Assembly (NCBI RefSeq): GCF_004118635.1
Contig: NZ_SDGU01000015.1
Location: 1 to 36,387, forward strand
Length of the DNA: 36,387 nt
DNA from: Chlorobaculum sp. 24CR
GTDB lineage: Bacteria > Bacteroidota > Chlorobiia > Chlorobiales > Chlorobiaceae
Direction of reading: 5' to 3'
Each line of letters begins with the position of its first letter. The stretch's first letter is position 1. The translations under genes were made by a program, and so were the position numbers. The notes under the pieces are model-generated. The model was not told the origin of the DNA. It saw only the letters and a program-made list of their open reading frames with translations, and made no database searches. Of the stretch, positions 7,597 to 16,015 are shown piece by piece.

Positions 7597-8658
7597 TCAG
7601 TCGTTTTTGCCGGAAACTCCTGCCGAACTGAAGGTAGCCATTTCGTTGCAGATTTTCACAGACGCTTCGATCACCTGCATCGCCATCGCCGCGCCGGTTC
7701 CCTCGCCGAGCCGCAGGTCGAGGTCGAGGATCGGCCTCGCGCCGAGCTTCTGCATCACCGCACGGTGGCCCTGCTCGTTGGAGAGGTGGCTGAAAAAGAG
7801 GTAGTCGCTCACCTTGCACGAGAGCTTCATGGCGCACACCGCCGCCGAGCTGGAGATGAAGCCATCGACCACCACCGGCACTCCGACCGACGCCGCGCCG
7901 AGAATCAGGCCGCAAATGCCCGCAATCTCGAAGCCGCCCAGCGCCGCCAGCACTTCGAGCGGCGTGGTGAGACTCTTGCGGTTGACCTCGATTGACCGCT
8001 CGATCACCGCGATCTTGTGGCGCAGCCGCTCGTCGTCGATGCCCGTGCCGCGCCCGGTGATCGCTTCGACCGGCAGGTCGAGCAAGGTGGCGTAGAGCGC
8101 CGTGGCGGGCGTGGTGTTGGCGATGCCCATCTCGCCCGTGGCGAGGAGTTCGTACCCCTGCGAGTGCGCCTCGATGGCAAGTTCCGCGCCCGCCATGATC
8201 GCCTGAAGCGTCTCGTCAAGGCTCATCGCCGGGCCGTGCGCCATGTTCGCCGAGCCGTGCTTCACCTTGCAGCGGCGCAGCATCGGGTGCTCCGCGAAGT
8301 CGTGATTGACACCCATATCGACCACTTCGAGATCGGCCCCGGCATTGCGCGACAGCACGTTGATGGCCGCCCCACCGCCGAGCATGTTGTAAACCATCTG
8401 CGGCGTCACTTCGGCGGGAAACGCCGACACTCCCTCGGCAGCCACGCCATGATCCCCCGCGAAGCAGAAGACTTTCTTTTTCGACAGCGACGGCTTCGTC
8501 GTGCCGGTCGCGATGCAATATTTCATAGCAATCTCTTCGAGCCGCCCCAGGCTCCCCTGCGGTTTGGTGAGATCGTCAAGATGCGCCTGAACTGCGCCCG
8601 TGAGGGACATATCGACAGGCTTGATGGAGGCAAGAAGCTGCTGGAATCGGTCGGTCAT
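7597..8658 (-). CDS. cobT: Nicotinate-nucleotide--dimethylbenzimidazole phosphoribosyltransferase
   Basis: A 353-residue enzyme of normal CobT length. It transfers phosphoribose from nicotinate mononucleotide to 5,6-dimethylbenzimidazole or another base, giving alpha-ribazole phosphate. Visible motifs are [15 protein letters not shown] near the N-terminus, [29 protein letters not shown] and RLGEGTGAA near the C-terminus; the Glu there (about residue 319) matches the catalytic glutamate. It is the first gene of the cobT-hydrolase-cobS run. A 448 bp gap holding a hairpin array separates it from cobU. Confidence 0.97.
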   Translation of the reverse strand: MTDRFQQLLASIKPVDMSLTGAVQAHLDDLTKPQGSLGRLEEIAMKYCIATGTTKPSLSKKKVFCFAGDHGVAAEGVSAFPAEVTPQMVYNMLGGGAAINVLSRNAGADLEVVDMGVNHDFAEHPMLRRCKVKHGSANMAHGPAMSLDETLQAIMAGAELAIEAHSQGYELLATGEMGIANTTPATALYATLLDLPVEAITGRGTGIDDERLRHKIAVIERSIEVNRKSLTTPLEVLAALGGFEIAGICGLILGAASVGVPVVVDGFISSSAAVCAMKLSCKVSDYLFFSHLSNEQGHRAVMQKLGARPILDLDLRLGEGTGAAMAMQVIEASVKICNEMATFSSAGVSGKND

Positions 8659-8781
8659 GGATGGTACTGATGTTAAATGCGGTGACGAAAAATATTGACA
8701 GTTGGATGCTGTGTCGGAAACACATTAATTATTACTTTGGCGACAATGAATGCTCTTCGATTTTCGGTGTTTGGAATCCCT

Positions 8782-9048
8782 AATCCCCCCTGCCCCCCTT
8801 TTCTAAAGGGGGGCAGGGGGGATTTCTATTTTGTCCCCCATTTGCTAAAGATGGGAATTTCTATTTTGTCCCCCATTTGCTAAAGATGGGAATTTCAATT
8901 TTGACTCCCCTTTTTGCTCAAGGGAAAATTTTCAATTTTGCCCCCCCTCTTGCTAAAGAGAGGATTTCAATTTTGATCCCCACTTTACGAAAGGGGGAGG
9001 GTTCAATTTTGTCCCCCCTTTGGCAAAGGGGGGATTAAGGGGGGATTT
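8782..9048. repeat. Tandem array of seven ~36 bp hairpin units
   Basis: Seven direct-repeat units, each made of a C-run, a short TTTGCTAAAG-type loop and a matching G-run, separated by ATTTCAATTTTG-like spacers. Units begin near 8782, 8833, 8869, 8904, 8941, 8976 and 9011. The outer two are the longest stems and the inner ones have diverged, some with compensating changes (CCCATTTGCTAAAGATGGG, CTCTTGCTAAAGAGAG). The array fills most of the gap between cobT and cobU. It may act as a terminator or RNA stabiliser downstream of cobU; that is inference. Confidence 0.9.
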
Positions 9049-9106
9049 CCCTGACTCCTTTATTTCTTTCCTGTCGTTCACAACCTTGGACTAAAGCGCA
9101 AACAGA

Positions 9107-9631
9107 TCAGCTCCGCTGTTTGAGAACAAGCGGCAAACCGCTGCAGAGCAGGTAGGCTTGCGTGGCGCGTTCGGCGACTTTGCGATTGAGCGTTCCGGCC
9201 AGGTCGCGGAACTCGCGGGCCATCGCGTTTTCCGGCACGATGCCCATGCCGACTTCATTCGAGACGAGAATGATGTCGCATGGCGGCGTTTCGAGCACGT
9301 CGAGCAGGGCGTCGATCCGTTCGCCGATTGCCGCCTCGTTGCCGAGATGGTGCATCAAGTTGCCGAGCCACACGGTCAGGCAATCGAGCAGCACCACTCC
9401 CGTGCCTTCGGGAAGATTGCGGATGGCGCGGTCGATGAAGAGCGGCTCCTCGACGGTCACGAACTGCCCCTCGCGCTCCTCGCGATGCTTGTCGATGCGC
9501 CGCTGCATTTCGCAATCGAAGGCCTCGGCGGTGGCCAGAAACACCCGCCGCTCGTAAGGCTCCGCGAGCCGAAGCGCATAACTGCTCTTCCCGCTCCGCG
9601 CCCCGCCAGTCACATAAATTATTTCAGGCAT
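9107..9631 (-). CDS. cobU: Adenosylcobinamide kinase / adenosylcobinamide-phosphate guanylyltransferase
   Basis: A 174-residue bifunctional enzyme that phosphorylates adenosylcobinamide and then transfers GMP from GTP to give AdoCbi-GDP, the CobS substrate. The P-loop GGARSGKS is at residues 9-16. His49 in DKHREER matches the guanylylated histidine. DCLTVWLGNL and VSNEVGMGIVPEN are family signatures. Length fits CobU/CobP. It is isolated by repeat-bearing gaps on both sides (hairpin array downstream, inverted-repeat element upstream), so it may have its own promoter. Confidence 0.95.
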   Translation of the reverse strand: MPEIIYVTGGARSGKSSYALRLAEPYERRVFLATAEAFDCEMQRRIDKHREEREGQFVTVEEPLFIDRAIRNLPEGTGVVLLDCLTVWLGNLMHHLGNEAAIGERIDALLDVLETPPCDIILVSNEVGMGIVPENAMAREFRDLAGTLNRKVAERATQAYLLCSGLPLVLKQRS

Positions 9632-9667
9632 GATGGCTGATTTTCATAGTGGAGATTCATTGTGTTC

Positions 9668-9822
9668 CCTGGGAGCGCCAAGCGCCTGCTTGGCAATGGA
9701 ACCGGAGGCTCCAGATAGTTTGGATTTCAAAGTTTTGTTGCATCGCAAAACAACGTCAATCTGAAGTGATTACGAGATATCATCGCGAAAAAGATGCCGA
9801 GCAGGCGCTCGGCGCTCCCAGG
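9668..9822. repeat. 155 bp element with 27 bp terminal inverted repeats
   Basis: The left end (9668-9694) begins CCTGGGAGCGCC and ends GCCTGCTTGGC. The right end (9796-9822) is its inverted copy with two mismatches over 27 bp. The ends are themselves partly palindromic (GCCAAGCGCCTGCTTGGC; GCCGAGCAGGCGCTCGGC). The interior is AT-richer and non-coding. The structure is that of a small non-autonomous mobile element or REP-type pair. It accounts for most of the cobU-cbiR gap. Confidence 0.85.
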
Positions 9823-9897
9823 AAAAGCAAGAGAAAAAAACATCATCTATGCTTTTGAAACAGCCCTCTGCGCAACCATATCCAGCAACAGCTCCTC

Positions 9898-10689
9898 TCA
9901 TCCCCGAAACCACTCCAGCGTCTCGACCGACGACAGAAAATCCGCCTCCGAGAAAATCTCCAGCGTGAACACCTTCGGCTCCCCTTCCGCTTTTCGCAAG
10001 GCTTCGACCACCATGTCGAGCGCTTTCGGGTTCATGTACGCGAGCGAGTTGTGGTCGCGACCATCGGTCGTGCCGTGCATGTGCAGTACTTTTGTGCGCG
10101 AGAGATAGCGGTCGAGGTAGTCGGCGGTCGGGAAGCCGTAGTATTCGAGATGGCCCACGTCGAGCGTCACCGAAAAGCCGAACGTTTCGACCACCGGCCA
10201 GACGATCTCGAAGGGGTAGTTCAGGTTCTCGGCGCAGAACATCTCCGGCGGATGGCCGCAGCCGTCGAGCAGCATCCGCGCCGAATCGCCGAGGCTTTCG
10301 ACGAAAATCTGCCGCTCCTCGTCGAAAAATGCGTTGATGTCAACACCCTTGCCCGCCTCGAAGTGCATCACGAAGGCCGATTTCGGCAGCGCTTCGGTAA
10401 GGTCGATGATCCTCCGGCACTTGCCGACCGAGCGCTCGCGCTCATCCCGGAACGGGCTGCCGAGATAGACGTCGAGCGGCAGGTGCACCGAGTAGGTGAG
10501 GCCGTGCTCCCCGGCCAGTTCGACCAGCTCCCGGATCACCTCCGGCGACGGCAGGTTGCTGAACTCGTCCGACTCGAAGAGCACCAGCTCGATGTCTTCG
10601 ACCTTGCCCGCGAGGTAGCGCACGTTGGGCAGAATGTCGTCCGGGATGATGTAGGAGGAGGTGCCGAGCCTGAACGGGTACTGCTTCAT
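9898..10689 (-). CDS. cbiR: Cobamide-remodelling phosphodiesterase CbiR (AP-endonuclease-2/TIM-barrel family)
   Basis: A 263-residue protein starting MKQYPFRLGTSSYIIPDD, one base after the btuD stop. It has the xylose-isomerase/AP-endonuclease-2 TIM-barrel pattern of metal-ligand candidates: Glu39 (LVLFES), His69 (SVHLPLD), His109 and Glu111 (MHFEAG), Glu154 (CAENLN), Asp177 and His180 (LDVGH), His203/His205 (LHMHG) and Glu244 (LEIF). The opening FRLGTSSYIIPDDILPN is typical of CbiR as I recall it. CbiR is known to hydrolyse the phosphodiester of imported cobamides, releasing cobinamide phosphate and the alpha-ribazole-type nucleoside, so that a preferred lower ligand can be installed. Operon position with BtuCD and CobO strongly supports this. 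Confidence 0.85.
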   Translation of the reverse strand: MKQYPFRLGTSSYIIPDDILPNVRYLAGKVEDIELVLFESDEFSNLPSPEVIRELVELAGEHGLTYSVHLPLDVYLGSPFRDERERSVGKCRRIIDLTEALPKSAFVMHFEAGKGVDINAFFDEERQIFVESLGDSARMLLDGCGHPPEMFCAENLNYPFEIVWPVVETFGFSVTLDVGHLEYYGFPTADYLDRYLSRTKVLHMHGTTDGRDHNSLAYMNPKALDMVVEALRKAEGEPKVFTLEIFSEADFLSSVETLEWFRG

Positions 10690-10690
10690 T

Positions 10691-11986
10691 TCAATGCTGC
10701 GTCTCTGGTTGCGGCCAGGTCTGTTCGACTTGGGCCATGAGTTCATGAATGTTCGACCACTCCACCGCCCCGCCGTCGCAGAGTTCGCGGGCTTTGGCCG
10801 CCGCCGCTTTGCCGGGGGTGTAGTCCCGCGAGGCGATGCCTGCGGCCAGCCACACCGGCTTGCCCGCTTTCAGCGCCAGTTCGGCGAGATCGAGGTTGAC
10901 GAGGTTGCCGGGGCCGAAGGGCACGAGACCCGCGACGACGCCGTCCGCCGCTTCGACCATGCGCCGCGCCTGCGCAAGCGCCTCGCCGCCAACCGGCGAA
11001 AAGGGTTGTTCGAGCACGGCGGGAATGTCGAGGGCGCGGGCGGCCTCCGAATCGGAGTCGAGCCGGTTGAGCACCCCGGCGCTCAGGTCGAACCCCTCGA
11101 TCAGCAGCCGCCGGAACAGCTCGATGCCCGATCCACCGCCGCTGATGACGTGCAGCCGCTTCCGCACCGGCGGGCGGCGCAGGGCCGCGTCGAGCACGCC
11201 GCTCACCACCGGATTGCCGCTGAAGGGATCGCGCCGCACACGCAGATCGCAGTCATAGACGCGCCGGAGCAACTCCTCCTCCATCACCTCGCCCGGCGAA
11301 CCGTTACGCACCAGCCGCCCCTTGTCGATGAGCATCAAGCGGTCGGCGATCTGCGCGGCGAGATTGAGGTCGTGGCTCACGAGCAACACCGTAATCTTCT
11401 CTTCGCGGTTAATGTTCATCAGGATGCGCAGCACCTCCTGGCTGTGGTTGATGTCGAGGTGCGCGATCGACTCGTCGAGCATGATGATGCGCGGCTCCTG
11501 GGCGAGCGCCATCGCCAGCGCCGTGCGCTGCTGCTCCCCGGCACTGAGCTGGTTGAAGAGGCGATCCTTGAGGTCGAGCACGTTGGTGTAAATCATCGCC
11601 CGCTCGGCGCTGTCGTGATCGGCGGCGTCCGGCCCGCCCCACCGCCCGCGTACGCTGCGCCCGATCATGACGATCTCGCCGACCGTAAAGGCCATCGGCG
11701 ATTCGAGCTTCTGCGGCACCACGCCGATGAGCGCGGCCCGCTCACGCGGTTTGAGCGACGAGACCTCGCGCCCGAACAGCTCCACCCGCCCTTCGAGCGG
11801 TCTCACGAGGCCGGTGGCGGTCTTGAGCATGGTGCTCTTGCCAGAGCCGTTCGGGCCGATCAGCGAGACGAACTCCCCCTCGGCGATCTCGAAATCGACC
11901 TCGCGCAGCACCGTGCGCCCCTTGTATCCGGCGGTGACGCCCCGGAAGGCGAGGGCGGGCTTCAGGCGGTCAGTCGGTCCAGGCAT
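10691..11986 (-). CDS. btuD: Corrinoid ABC transporter ATPase BtuD with C-terminal extra domain
   Basis: A 431-residue fusion. Residues about 10-250 are a FepC/BtuD-type ATPase: Walker A GPNGSGKST, Q-loop VVPQK, signature LSAGEQQR, Walker B IIMLDESIAHLD and switch VSHD. From about residue 275 there is a second domain of roughly 150 residues opening HVISGGGSGIELFRRLL, with a Rossmann-like glycine-rich start and a later GLVPFGPGNLVNLDLAELAL segment. Related BtuD proteins with such a tail occur in other bacteria (for example a longer Bacillus YvrA), but its function is unknown to me. It overlaps btuC by 17 bp and is followed at once by cbiR. BtuD powers corrinoid import. Confidence 0.88.
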   Translation of the reverse strand: MPGPTDRLKPALAFRGVTAGYKGRTVLREVDFEIAEGEFVSLIGPNGSGKSTMLKTATGLVRPLEGRVELFGREVSSLKPRERAALIGVVPQKLESPMAFTVGEIVMIGRSVRGRWGGPDAADHDSAERAMIYTNVLDLKDRLFNQLSAGEQQRTALAMALAQEPRIIMLDESIAHLDINHSQEVLRILMNINREEKITVLLVSHDLNLAAQIADRLMLIDKGRLVRNGSPGEVMEEELLRRVYDCDLRVRRDPFSGNPVVSGVLDAALRRPPVRKRLHVISGGGSGIELFRRLLIEGFDLSAGVLNRLDSDSEAARALDIPAVLEQPFSPVGGEALAQARRMVEAADGVVAGLVPFGPGNLVNLDLAELALKAGKPVWLAAGIASRDYTPGKAAAAKARELCDGGAVEWSNIHELMAQVEQTWPQPETQH

Positions 11987-13016
11987 ACTTCATTTTTTTG
12001 CGCAGCACGATGAGGAAAAAGGGGCCGCCCGCCAGCGCCGTGACGACGCCGACCGGAATCTCGACCGGAGCCATGATGGTGCGCGCCAAGGCGTCGCAGA
12101 GCACGAGGAACGCCCCGCCGCCGATGGCCGAGGCGGGAATCAGCCAGCGGTGGTCGGGGCCGAAAATCGAGCGCATGACGTGCGGCACGATCAGGCCGAC
12201 AAAGCCGATCATGCCGCCCATCGAAACCGCCGTGGCCGCGAGCAGCGTCGAGAGCAGCAGGCTCGAAATGGTGACGAACCCGGCGTCGAGGCCCTGGTAG
12301 TGCGCCATTTCGCGTCCGAGCGTCAGCACGTTCAGCGCCGGAGCGAAGAGCCACAGACCGACAATCGCCGCCAGAATGAAGGCGAGCGACACGAACTGCT
12401 CCGCCCAGGAGGCTGGCTGAAGGTTGCCGAGCATCCACCAGACAACGGTGTGCATCCCCTCGATGTCGGCGGTCGAAACGAGGAACATGATGACGCTCGA
12501 ACAGATGGCGCTGACGATCACACCGCTCAGGATCAGGCTGTAAACCGACGGCACACCCCCCTGATTGGCGATGGCATAGACCACGAGCAGCGTCAAAAGG
12601 GCGAAGGCGAAGGCGGTCAGCGGCAGGCCAATCGCGCCGATGAACGCTCCGCCGACCAGGATGCTCAACGCCGCGCCAAGTCCCGCGCCGCCGCTCACGC
12701 CGAGCACGTAGGGTTCGGCGAGCGGATTGCGCAGGATCGCCTGGAACACCGTGCCGGAGGTCGAGAGCGCCGCGCCGACGAGCATCCCCATGAAGAAGCG
12801 CCCAAGCCGCAGGTCGAGAATCGCCCGGCCCGAAACGCTCGCCGTGTCTGGCAGGCCGACGCCCGACGGGCCGAGCATCGCCGACACCGCGAAGAGCAGC
12901 GGCAAGGCGGCGACAAGCAGGAGCGCCCGGCGGCGGTTCTTCGGCGAACCGTTGAACGGAGCGGGTCGGCAGCCGTCGCCGCATCTGGATGTGGAGCCTC
13001 CTTTCGTCAGGCTCAC
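11970..13016 (-). CDS. btuC: Corrinoid ABC transporter permease, FecCD/BtuC family
   Basis: A 348-residue membrane protein with about ten hydrophobic helices. Family motifs include LRLGRFFMGMLVGAALSTSG, ILRNPLAEPYVLGVSGGAGLG, MIGFVGLIVPHVMRS and EIPVGVVTALAGGPFF. It forms the translocation path for the periplasmic BtuF-bound corrinoid. The N-terminus is uncertain: GTG at 13016 (a GTGA overlap with the cobO stop) is the only good start, since the frame has no other start codon before the first helix. It also has AAAGGAGG a few codons inside. The longer upstream reading lies within cobO and is rejected. Confidence 0.88.
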   Translation of the reverse strand: MSLTKGGSTSRCGDGCRPAPFNGSPKNRRRALLLVAALPLLFAVSAMLGPSGVGLPDTASVSGRAILDLRLGRFFMGMLVGAALSTSGTVFQAILRNPLAEPYVLGVSGGAGLGAALSILVGGAFIGAIGLPLTAFAFALLTLLVVYAIANQGGVPSVYSLILSGVIVSAICSSVIMFLVSTADIEGMHTVVWWMLGNLQPASWAEQFVSLAFILAAIVGLWLFAPALNVLTLGREMAHYQGLDAGFVTISSLLLSTLLAATAVSMGGMIGFVGLIVPHVMRSIFGPDHRWLIPASAIGGGAFLVLCDALARTIMAPVEIPVGVVTALAGGPFFLIVLRKKMKYAWTD

Positions 13017-13540
13017 TCCTCCACTCCGGCCTGCGAAAGCAGACCCTGCTCGTAGCCATGCTTGACCATGCGCATCTCGGTCACAGTGTCGGCGAGATCG
13101 ATGAGCGCCTGCGGCGCGTTGCGCCCGGTGAGCACGATGATTTTGTCGCTGGCATCGACAATCGCCTCGATGAGCGGTTCGAGCGGAATGATCTCCTTCG
13201 ACAGCGCGAAGCACACCTCGTCGAGCAGCACGAAGCCGTACTCGTCCGAGGCCAGCGCCTCAAGCGCCTCCTCGAAGCCGAACTCCGCCGCCTGTTTGTG
13301 CTTCTCCATCATCGGGCTGTCGGGATTGGTCGGCAGGAACCCCTTGCCGTAGTGATCCCACTCGACCTCCTCGAAGCGCGTAAAGAAGAGCACCTCGCCA
13401 ACCCCCTCCTGCGCCTTGACGAACTGGATGACCCGCGTCTTCATGCCGTGGCCGAGCGCACGGGCGAGCATTCCGAACGCCGCCGTGCTCTTGCCCTTGC
13501 CATTGCCGGTAAAGAGGAGAACCCTTTTCTGCTGTTTCAT
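13013..13540 (-). CDS. cobO: Cob(I)yrinic acid a,c-diamide adenosyltransferase
   Basis: A 175-residue ATP:corrinoid adenosyltransferase of the CobA/CobO type. It attaches the 5'-deoxyadenosyl group to reduced corrinoids. The P-loop is TGNGKGKST (residues 11-19). GHGMKTRVIQFVK, WDHYGKGF and VLLDEVCFAL follow in the family order. The start MKQQKRVLLF is chosen; a longer frame extends upstream into a repeat element and is rejected. It heads the cobO-btuC-btuD-cbiR operon. The MITE-like copy B ends 20 bp upstream, so the promoter lies within or beyond that element. Confidence 0.94.
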   Translation of the reverse strand: MKQQKRVLLFTGNGKGKSTAAFGMLARALGHGMKTRVIQFVKAQEGVGEVLFFTRFEEVEWDHYGKGFLPTNPDSPMMEKHKQAAEFGFEEALEALASDEYGFVLLDEVCFALSKEIIPLEPLIEAIVDASDKIIVLTGRNAPQALIDLADTVTEMRMVKHGYEQGLLSQAGVEE

Positions 13541-13559
13541 GATTAGATTGATTATAGAG

Positions 13560-13697
13560 TTATTGCTTCGGTAACAAGAGCTAACAAAATGCACCGAAAG
13601 AAGAGATTGGGCTAAAGCCCCTTGATTTTGTTTTATCTCTAAACCCCGGACTAAAGTCCGGGGCAATTGTTTAAGAACTTCAATCGCCGGATCAATA
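13560..13697 (+). repeat. MITE-like element, family 1, copy B
   Basis: Ends are TTATTGCTTCGGTAACAA on the left and, inverted, TATTGATCCGGCGATTGAA on the right. The interior holds GGGCTAAAGCCC and CCCCGGACTAAAGTCCGGGG, each able to form a hairpin. It is inserted immediately upstream of cobO, where a promoter would be expected. Confidence 0.85.
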
Positions 13698-13749
13698 CGG
13701 ACACTTTTGAGGACACCTCTTCAAAGAACAAAAACCCACTCTTGCATTT

Positions 13750-13925
13750 AGGCGGGTTTTAACCCGGCGAACATTCAAACCTCTTGCATTCCCATTGCCC
13801 TGTCCATCTTACATTCAAGAGGACTTCAGTCCTCTGGACATTCTGACATCTTACTCTTCTGTTGCCCCGGTTTTCAAACCGGGGATATCAAACTGAACAA
13901 ATTTTCATGGGCTTCAGCCCAATTT
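13750..13925. repeat. Cluster of four short hairpin palindromes upstream of cobO
   Basis: After copy B, the remaining gap between cobO and cbiB holds four further palindromes: CGGGTTTTAACCCG near 13752, AGAGGACTTCAGTCCTCT near 13818, CCCCGGTTTTCAAACCGGGG near 13865 and TGGGCTTCAGCCCA near 13908. The last two resemble a decayed copy of the family 1 core without its ends. No gene is seen here. On the minus strand this lies downstream of cbiB and could end that transcript. Confidence 0.75.
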
Positions 13926-13955
13926 CCCTTTCTGTCGATTCCGGCCGAGCTGCCT

Positions 13956-14912
13956 TCACCGCATAAACATCCCGGCGACAAAAAGCAGCCCTGTGCCCCC
14001 GGCCATGAAAATCGCCGATGCAACATACATCAGACGCATGGCGCGAGTGATCGTGGCCGCCTCCATCGCGCCTTCGCGGATGCCGAGCGTCGGCACGGTT
14101 TTGGTGACGCCGCCGTAACTCCGCTCACCACCGAGCGTGACGCCGAGCGCTCCGGCGAAAGCCGATTCGGGATAGCCCGCGTTCGGACTCTCGTGCCGCC
14201 TCGCGCCTTCCGTGACCGAGCGGAACGTCGCCGCCGGATCGAGCCGTAAAATAAACGCCGCGCCCGCAACCGCCAAAACCGTCAAGCGCGCCGGGAGGAA
14301 ATTGAGAAGGTCGTCGAACCGCGCCGAGGCCCAGCCGAATTCGCGGTAGCACTCGTTGCGGTAGCCGAACATCGAGTCGAGCGTGTTCGACGCCTTGTAG
14401 AGCCACGCCCCCGCCGGGCCGAAAAGGATGCCGTAAAAGAGCGGCGCAGTCACGCCATCCGACGTATTCTCCGCCACGCTCTCCACGGCGGCTCGCGCCA
14501 CACCCTCCTCGTCGAGCAGCGCCGTGTCGCGCCCGACCATCATCGCCACCCTCCGGCGGGCAAGTTCGAGATCGCCCGCAAGCAGCGCATCGCGCACGGC
14601 GGCGGCGTGGGCGGCGAGGTCTCGCGGCGCTATCGCGAAATAGAGCATGAGCACTGAAACGATGAGACCGGCAACCGGATGCAGCCGCGCCGCCTGCCAG
14701 ACGAGCAACTGCACGACGGCGACTGTCGAGACGATCACCACCAGCGCCGTCAAAATGCCCGCCACCCGGAGCGGCAGAAAACGCATGGCCCGGAACAGCG
14801 CCTCCGCGCCGGTCGCAAGCTTGCCGACCAGCCGCACCGGATGCGGAAACCACTGCGGATCGCCAAGCAGCAGATCGAGCAGGAACGCCGCTGGCATGAG
14901 CAACCAGGTCAC
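13956..14912 (-). CDS. cbiB: Adenosylcobinamide-phosphate synthase
   Basis: A 318-residue inner-membrane protein. It couples adenosylcobyric acid to aminopropanol phosphate to make adenosylcobinamide phosphate. Family motifs: [22 protein letters not shown] at the N-terminus, [47 protein letters not shown] and [19 protein letters not shown]. Note that the symbol cobD is used for this enzyme in some organisms. The start is a GTG that overlaps the upstream cobD stop by four bases (GTGA). It is the last gene of the btuB-btuF-bluB-cobQ-cobD-cbiB run. Confidence 0.95.
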   Translation of the reverse strand: MTWLLMPAAFLLDLLLGDPQWFPHPVRLVGKLATGAEALFRAMRFLPLRVAGILTALVVIVSTVAVVQLLVWQAARLHPVAGLIVSVLMLYFAIAPRDLAAHAAAVRDALLAGDLELARRRVAMMVGRDTALLDEEGVARAAVESVAENTSDGVTAPLFYGILFGPAGAWLYKASNTLDSMFGYRNECYREFGWASARFDDLLNFLPARLTVLAVAGAAFILRLDPAATFRSVTEGARRHESPNAGYPESAFAGALGVTLGGERSYGGVTKTVPTLGIREGAMEAATITRAMRLMYVASAIFMAGGTGLLFVAGMFMR

Positions 14913-16015
14913 GACACCGCCTCCAAAGCGACAGCATTTAGCTGCTTCGACGACTCGGCGAAGTCGTTCAGCGCCTCAATGAGCCGCCGGTTTTCGTCGG
15001 AGGTGCGGATGCAGAAGCGGAAATACTTCGGCAGAACGCCCTCGAAGTTCCGGCAATCGCGCACGAGGATGCCGCGCAACCGGAGATGGGCGACGAGCGC
15101 GTCGAGCGTGAGGCCGTCTGCGACGGAGGCGAAAAAGAAGTTCGCCGCCCCGCCGTAGAGCGTGATCGCGGAGTTCCCGGCAAGGCCGCTGGCAATCTGT
15201 CGGCGTCCCTCGCGGACGATGGAGCGCACCTCCGCTTCGTACTCGCCACAGTGCGGCAATTTGCTGGCGACGTACTCCGCGACAGCGTTGACCGTCCACG
15301 GCTCCTTGTGGCCGTAGAGCCGCTCGATCATCGACGGATGAGCCACGATTGCGCCAAGCCGTAGTCCAGCGATGGCGTAAAATTTGGTGAGCGAATGGAT
15401 CACCACGATGTTCCTGAACGCCCGAATCTCCGGCATGAGCGAGTTCGACGGAAAACTTTCCGTGAACTGGATGAACGCCTCATCGACGATGAACTGCTTC
15501 TCCGGAAAGCGGCAGGCCAGCGCCAGCAGCAGCTCCTTGGGAATCAGTGTGCCGGTCGGGTTGTTCGGGCTTCCGGCCAGGAGCGCGTCGCACCCGGCAA
15601 GCGCCTCGGCAAGCTCGTCGATGCCGGGAAAGGCGAAGCCGTCGGCCTCGCTCAGTGCAAGCGGGATGACCTCCGCACCGGCGAGTCGGCAGGCGCGTCC
15701 GTAATCGAAGAACGATGGCTGCGGCACGAGTACGCGCTTCAGGCCGAGCGCTCGCGGCAGGAGATAGAGGCCCTCGATCGCCCCGTTCGTGGCGAGCACA
15801 CACTCGCGGTCGAGGCCGAAACGGGCGACGTAAAAATCACGGACACCGCGTCCGTCCATCGAGGGGTATGGCGCGAGCGGAATCGACGCGGACAGCTCCG
15901 GGAGCGGCGGCGCGACCGGCGCGAGATTGACGCTGAAATCGAGCACAGCGCCGCCGCCCGCCAGCTCGCCCGTGCGGTCGCCGTGGCAGTGCGCCAGCAG
16001 ATGATCGCCGCTCAC
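14909..16015 (-). CDS. cobD: Threonine-phosphate decarboxylase (CobD), PLP-dependent
   Basis: A 368-residue fold-type I PLP enzyme resembling HisC and CobD. It decarboxylates L-threonine phosphate to aminopropanol phosphate, the linker added by CbiB. Visible features: HGDRTGE and LDFSVNLAP at the N-terminus, SPNNPTGTL (149-157), IVDEAFIQF (176-184) with the PLP-ring Asp178, and [14 protein letters not shown] with the Schiff-base Lys211. The start is GTG at 16015 with GGGGAG six bases upstream; it overlaps the cobQ stop by four bases. CobD is preferred over HisC because of its place between cobQ and cbiB. Confidence 0.92.
   Translation of the reverse strand: MSGDHLLAHCHGDRTGELAGGGAVLDFSVNLAPVAPPLPELSASIPLAPYPSMDGRGVRDFYVARFGLDRECVLATNGAIEGLYLLPRALGLKRVLVPQPSFFDYGRACRLAGAEVIPLALSEADGFAFPGIDELAEALAGCDALLAGSPNNPTGTLIPKELLLALACRFPEKQFIVDEAFIQFTESFPSNSLMPEIRAFRNIVVIHSLTKFYAIAGLRLGAIVAHPSMIERLYGHKEPWTVNAVAEYVASKLPHCGEYEAEVRSIVREGRRQIASGLAGNSAITLYGGAANFFFASVADGLTLDALVAHLRLRGILVRDCRNFEGVLPKYFRFCIRTSDENRRLIEALNDFAESSKQLNAVALEAVS

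Noticed and set aside
8695-8883. 62-residue open frame on the plus strand before the hairpin array
   Set aside because: Its second half is the C/G hairpin repeat and the first half has no homology or ribosome-binding site.
8782-9048. Possible CRISPR array (regular 36 bp spacing)
   Set aside because: The spacers are conserved and the whole unit repeats; there are no unique spacers and no cas genes.
9649-9858. 69-residue plus-strand frame between cobU and cbiR
   Set aside because: It lies across the inverted-repeat element and has no homology.
14909-16015. Histidinol-phosphate aminotransferase (HisC)
   Set aside because: The fold is shared, but the gene overlaps cobQ and cbiB by four bases each, which fits CobD much better.
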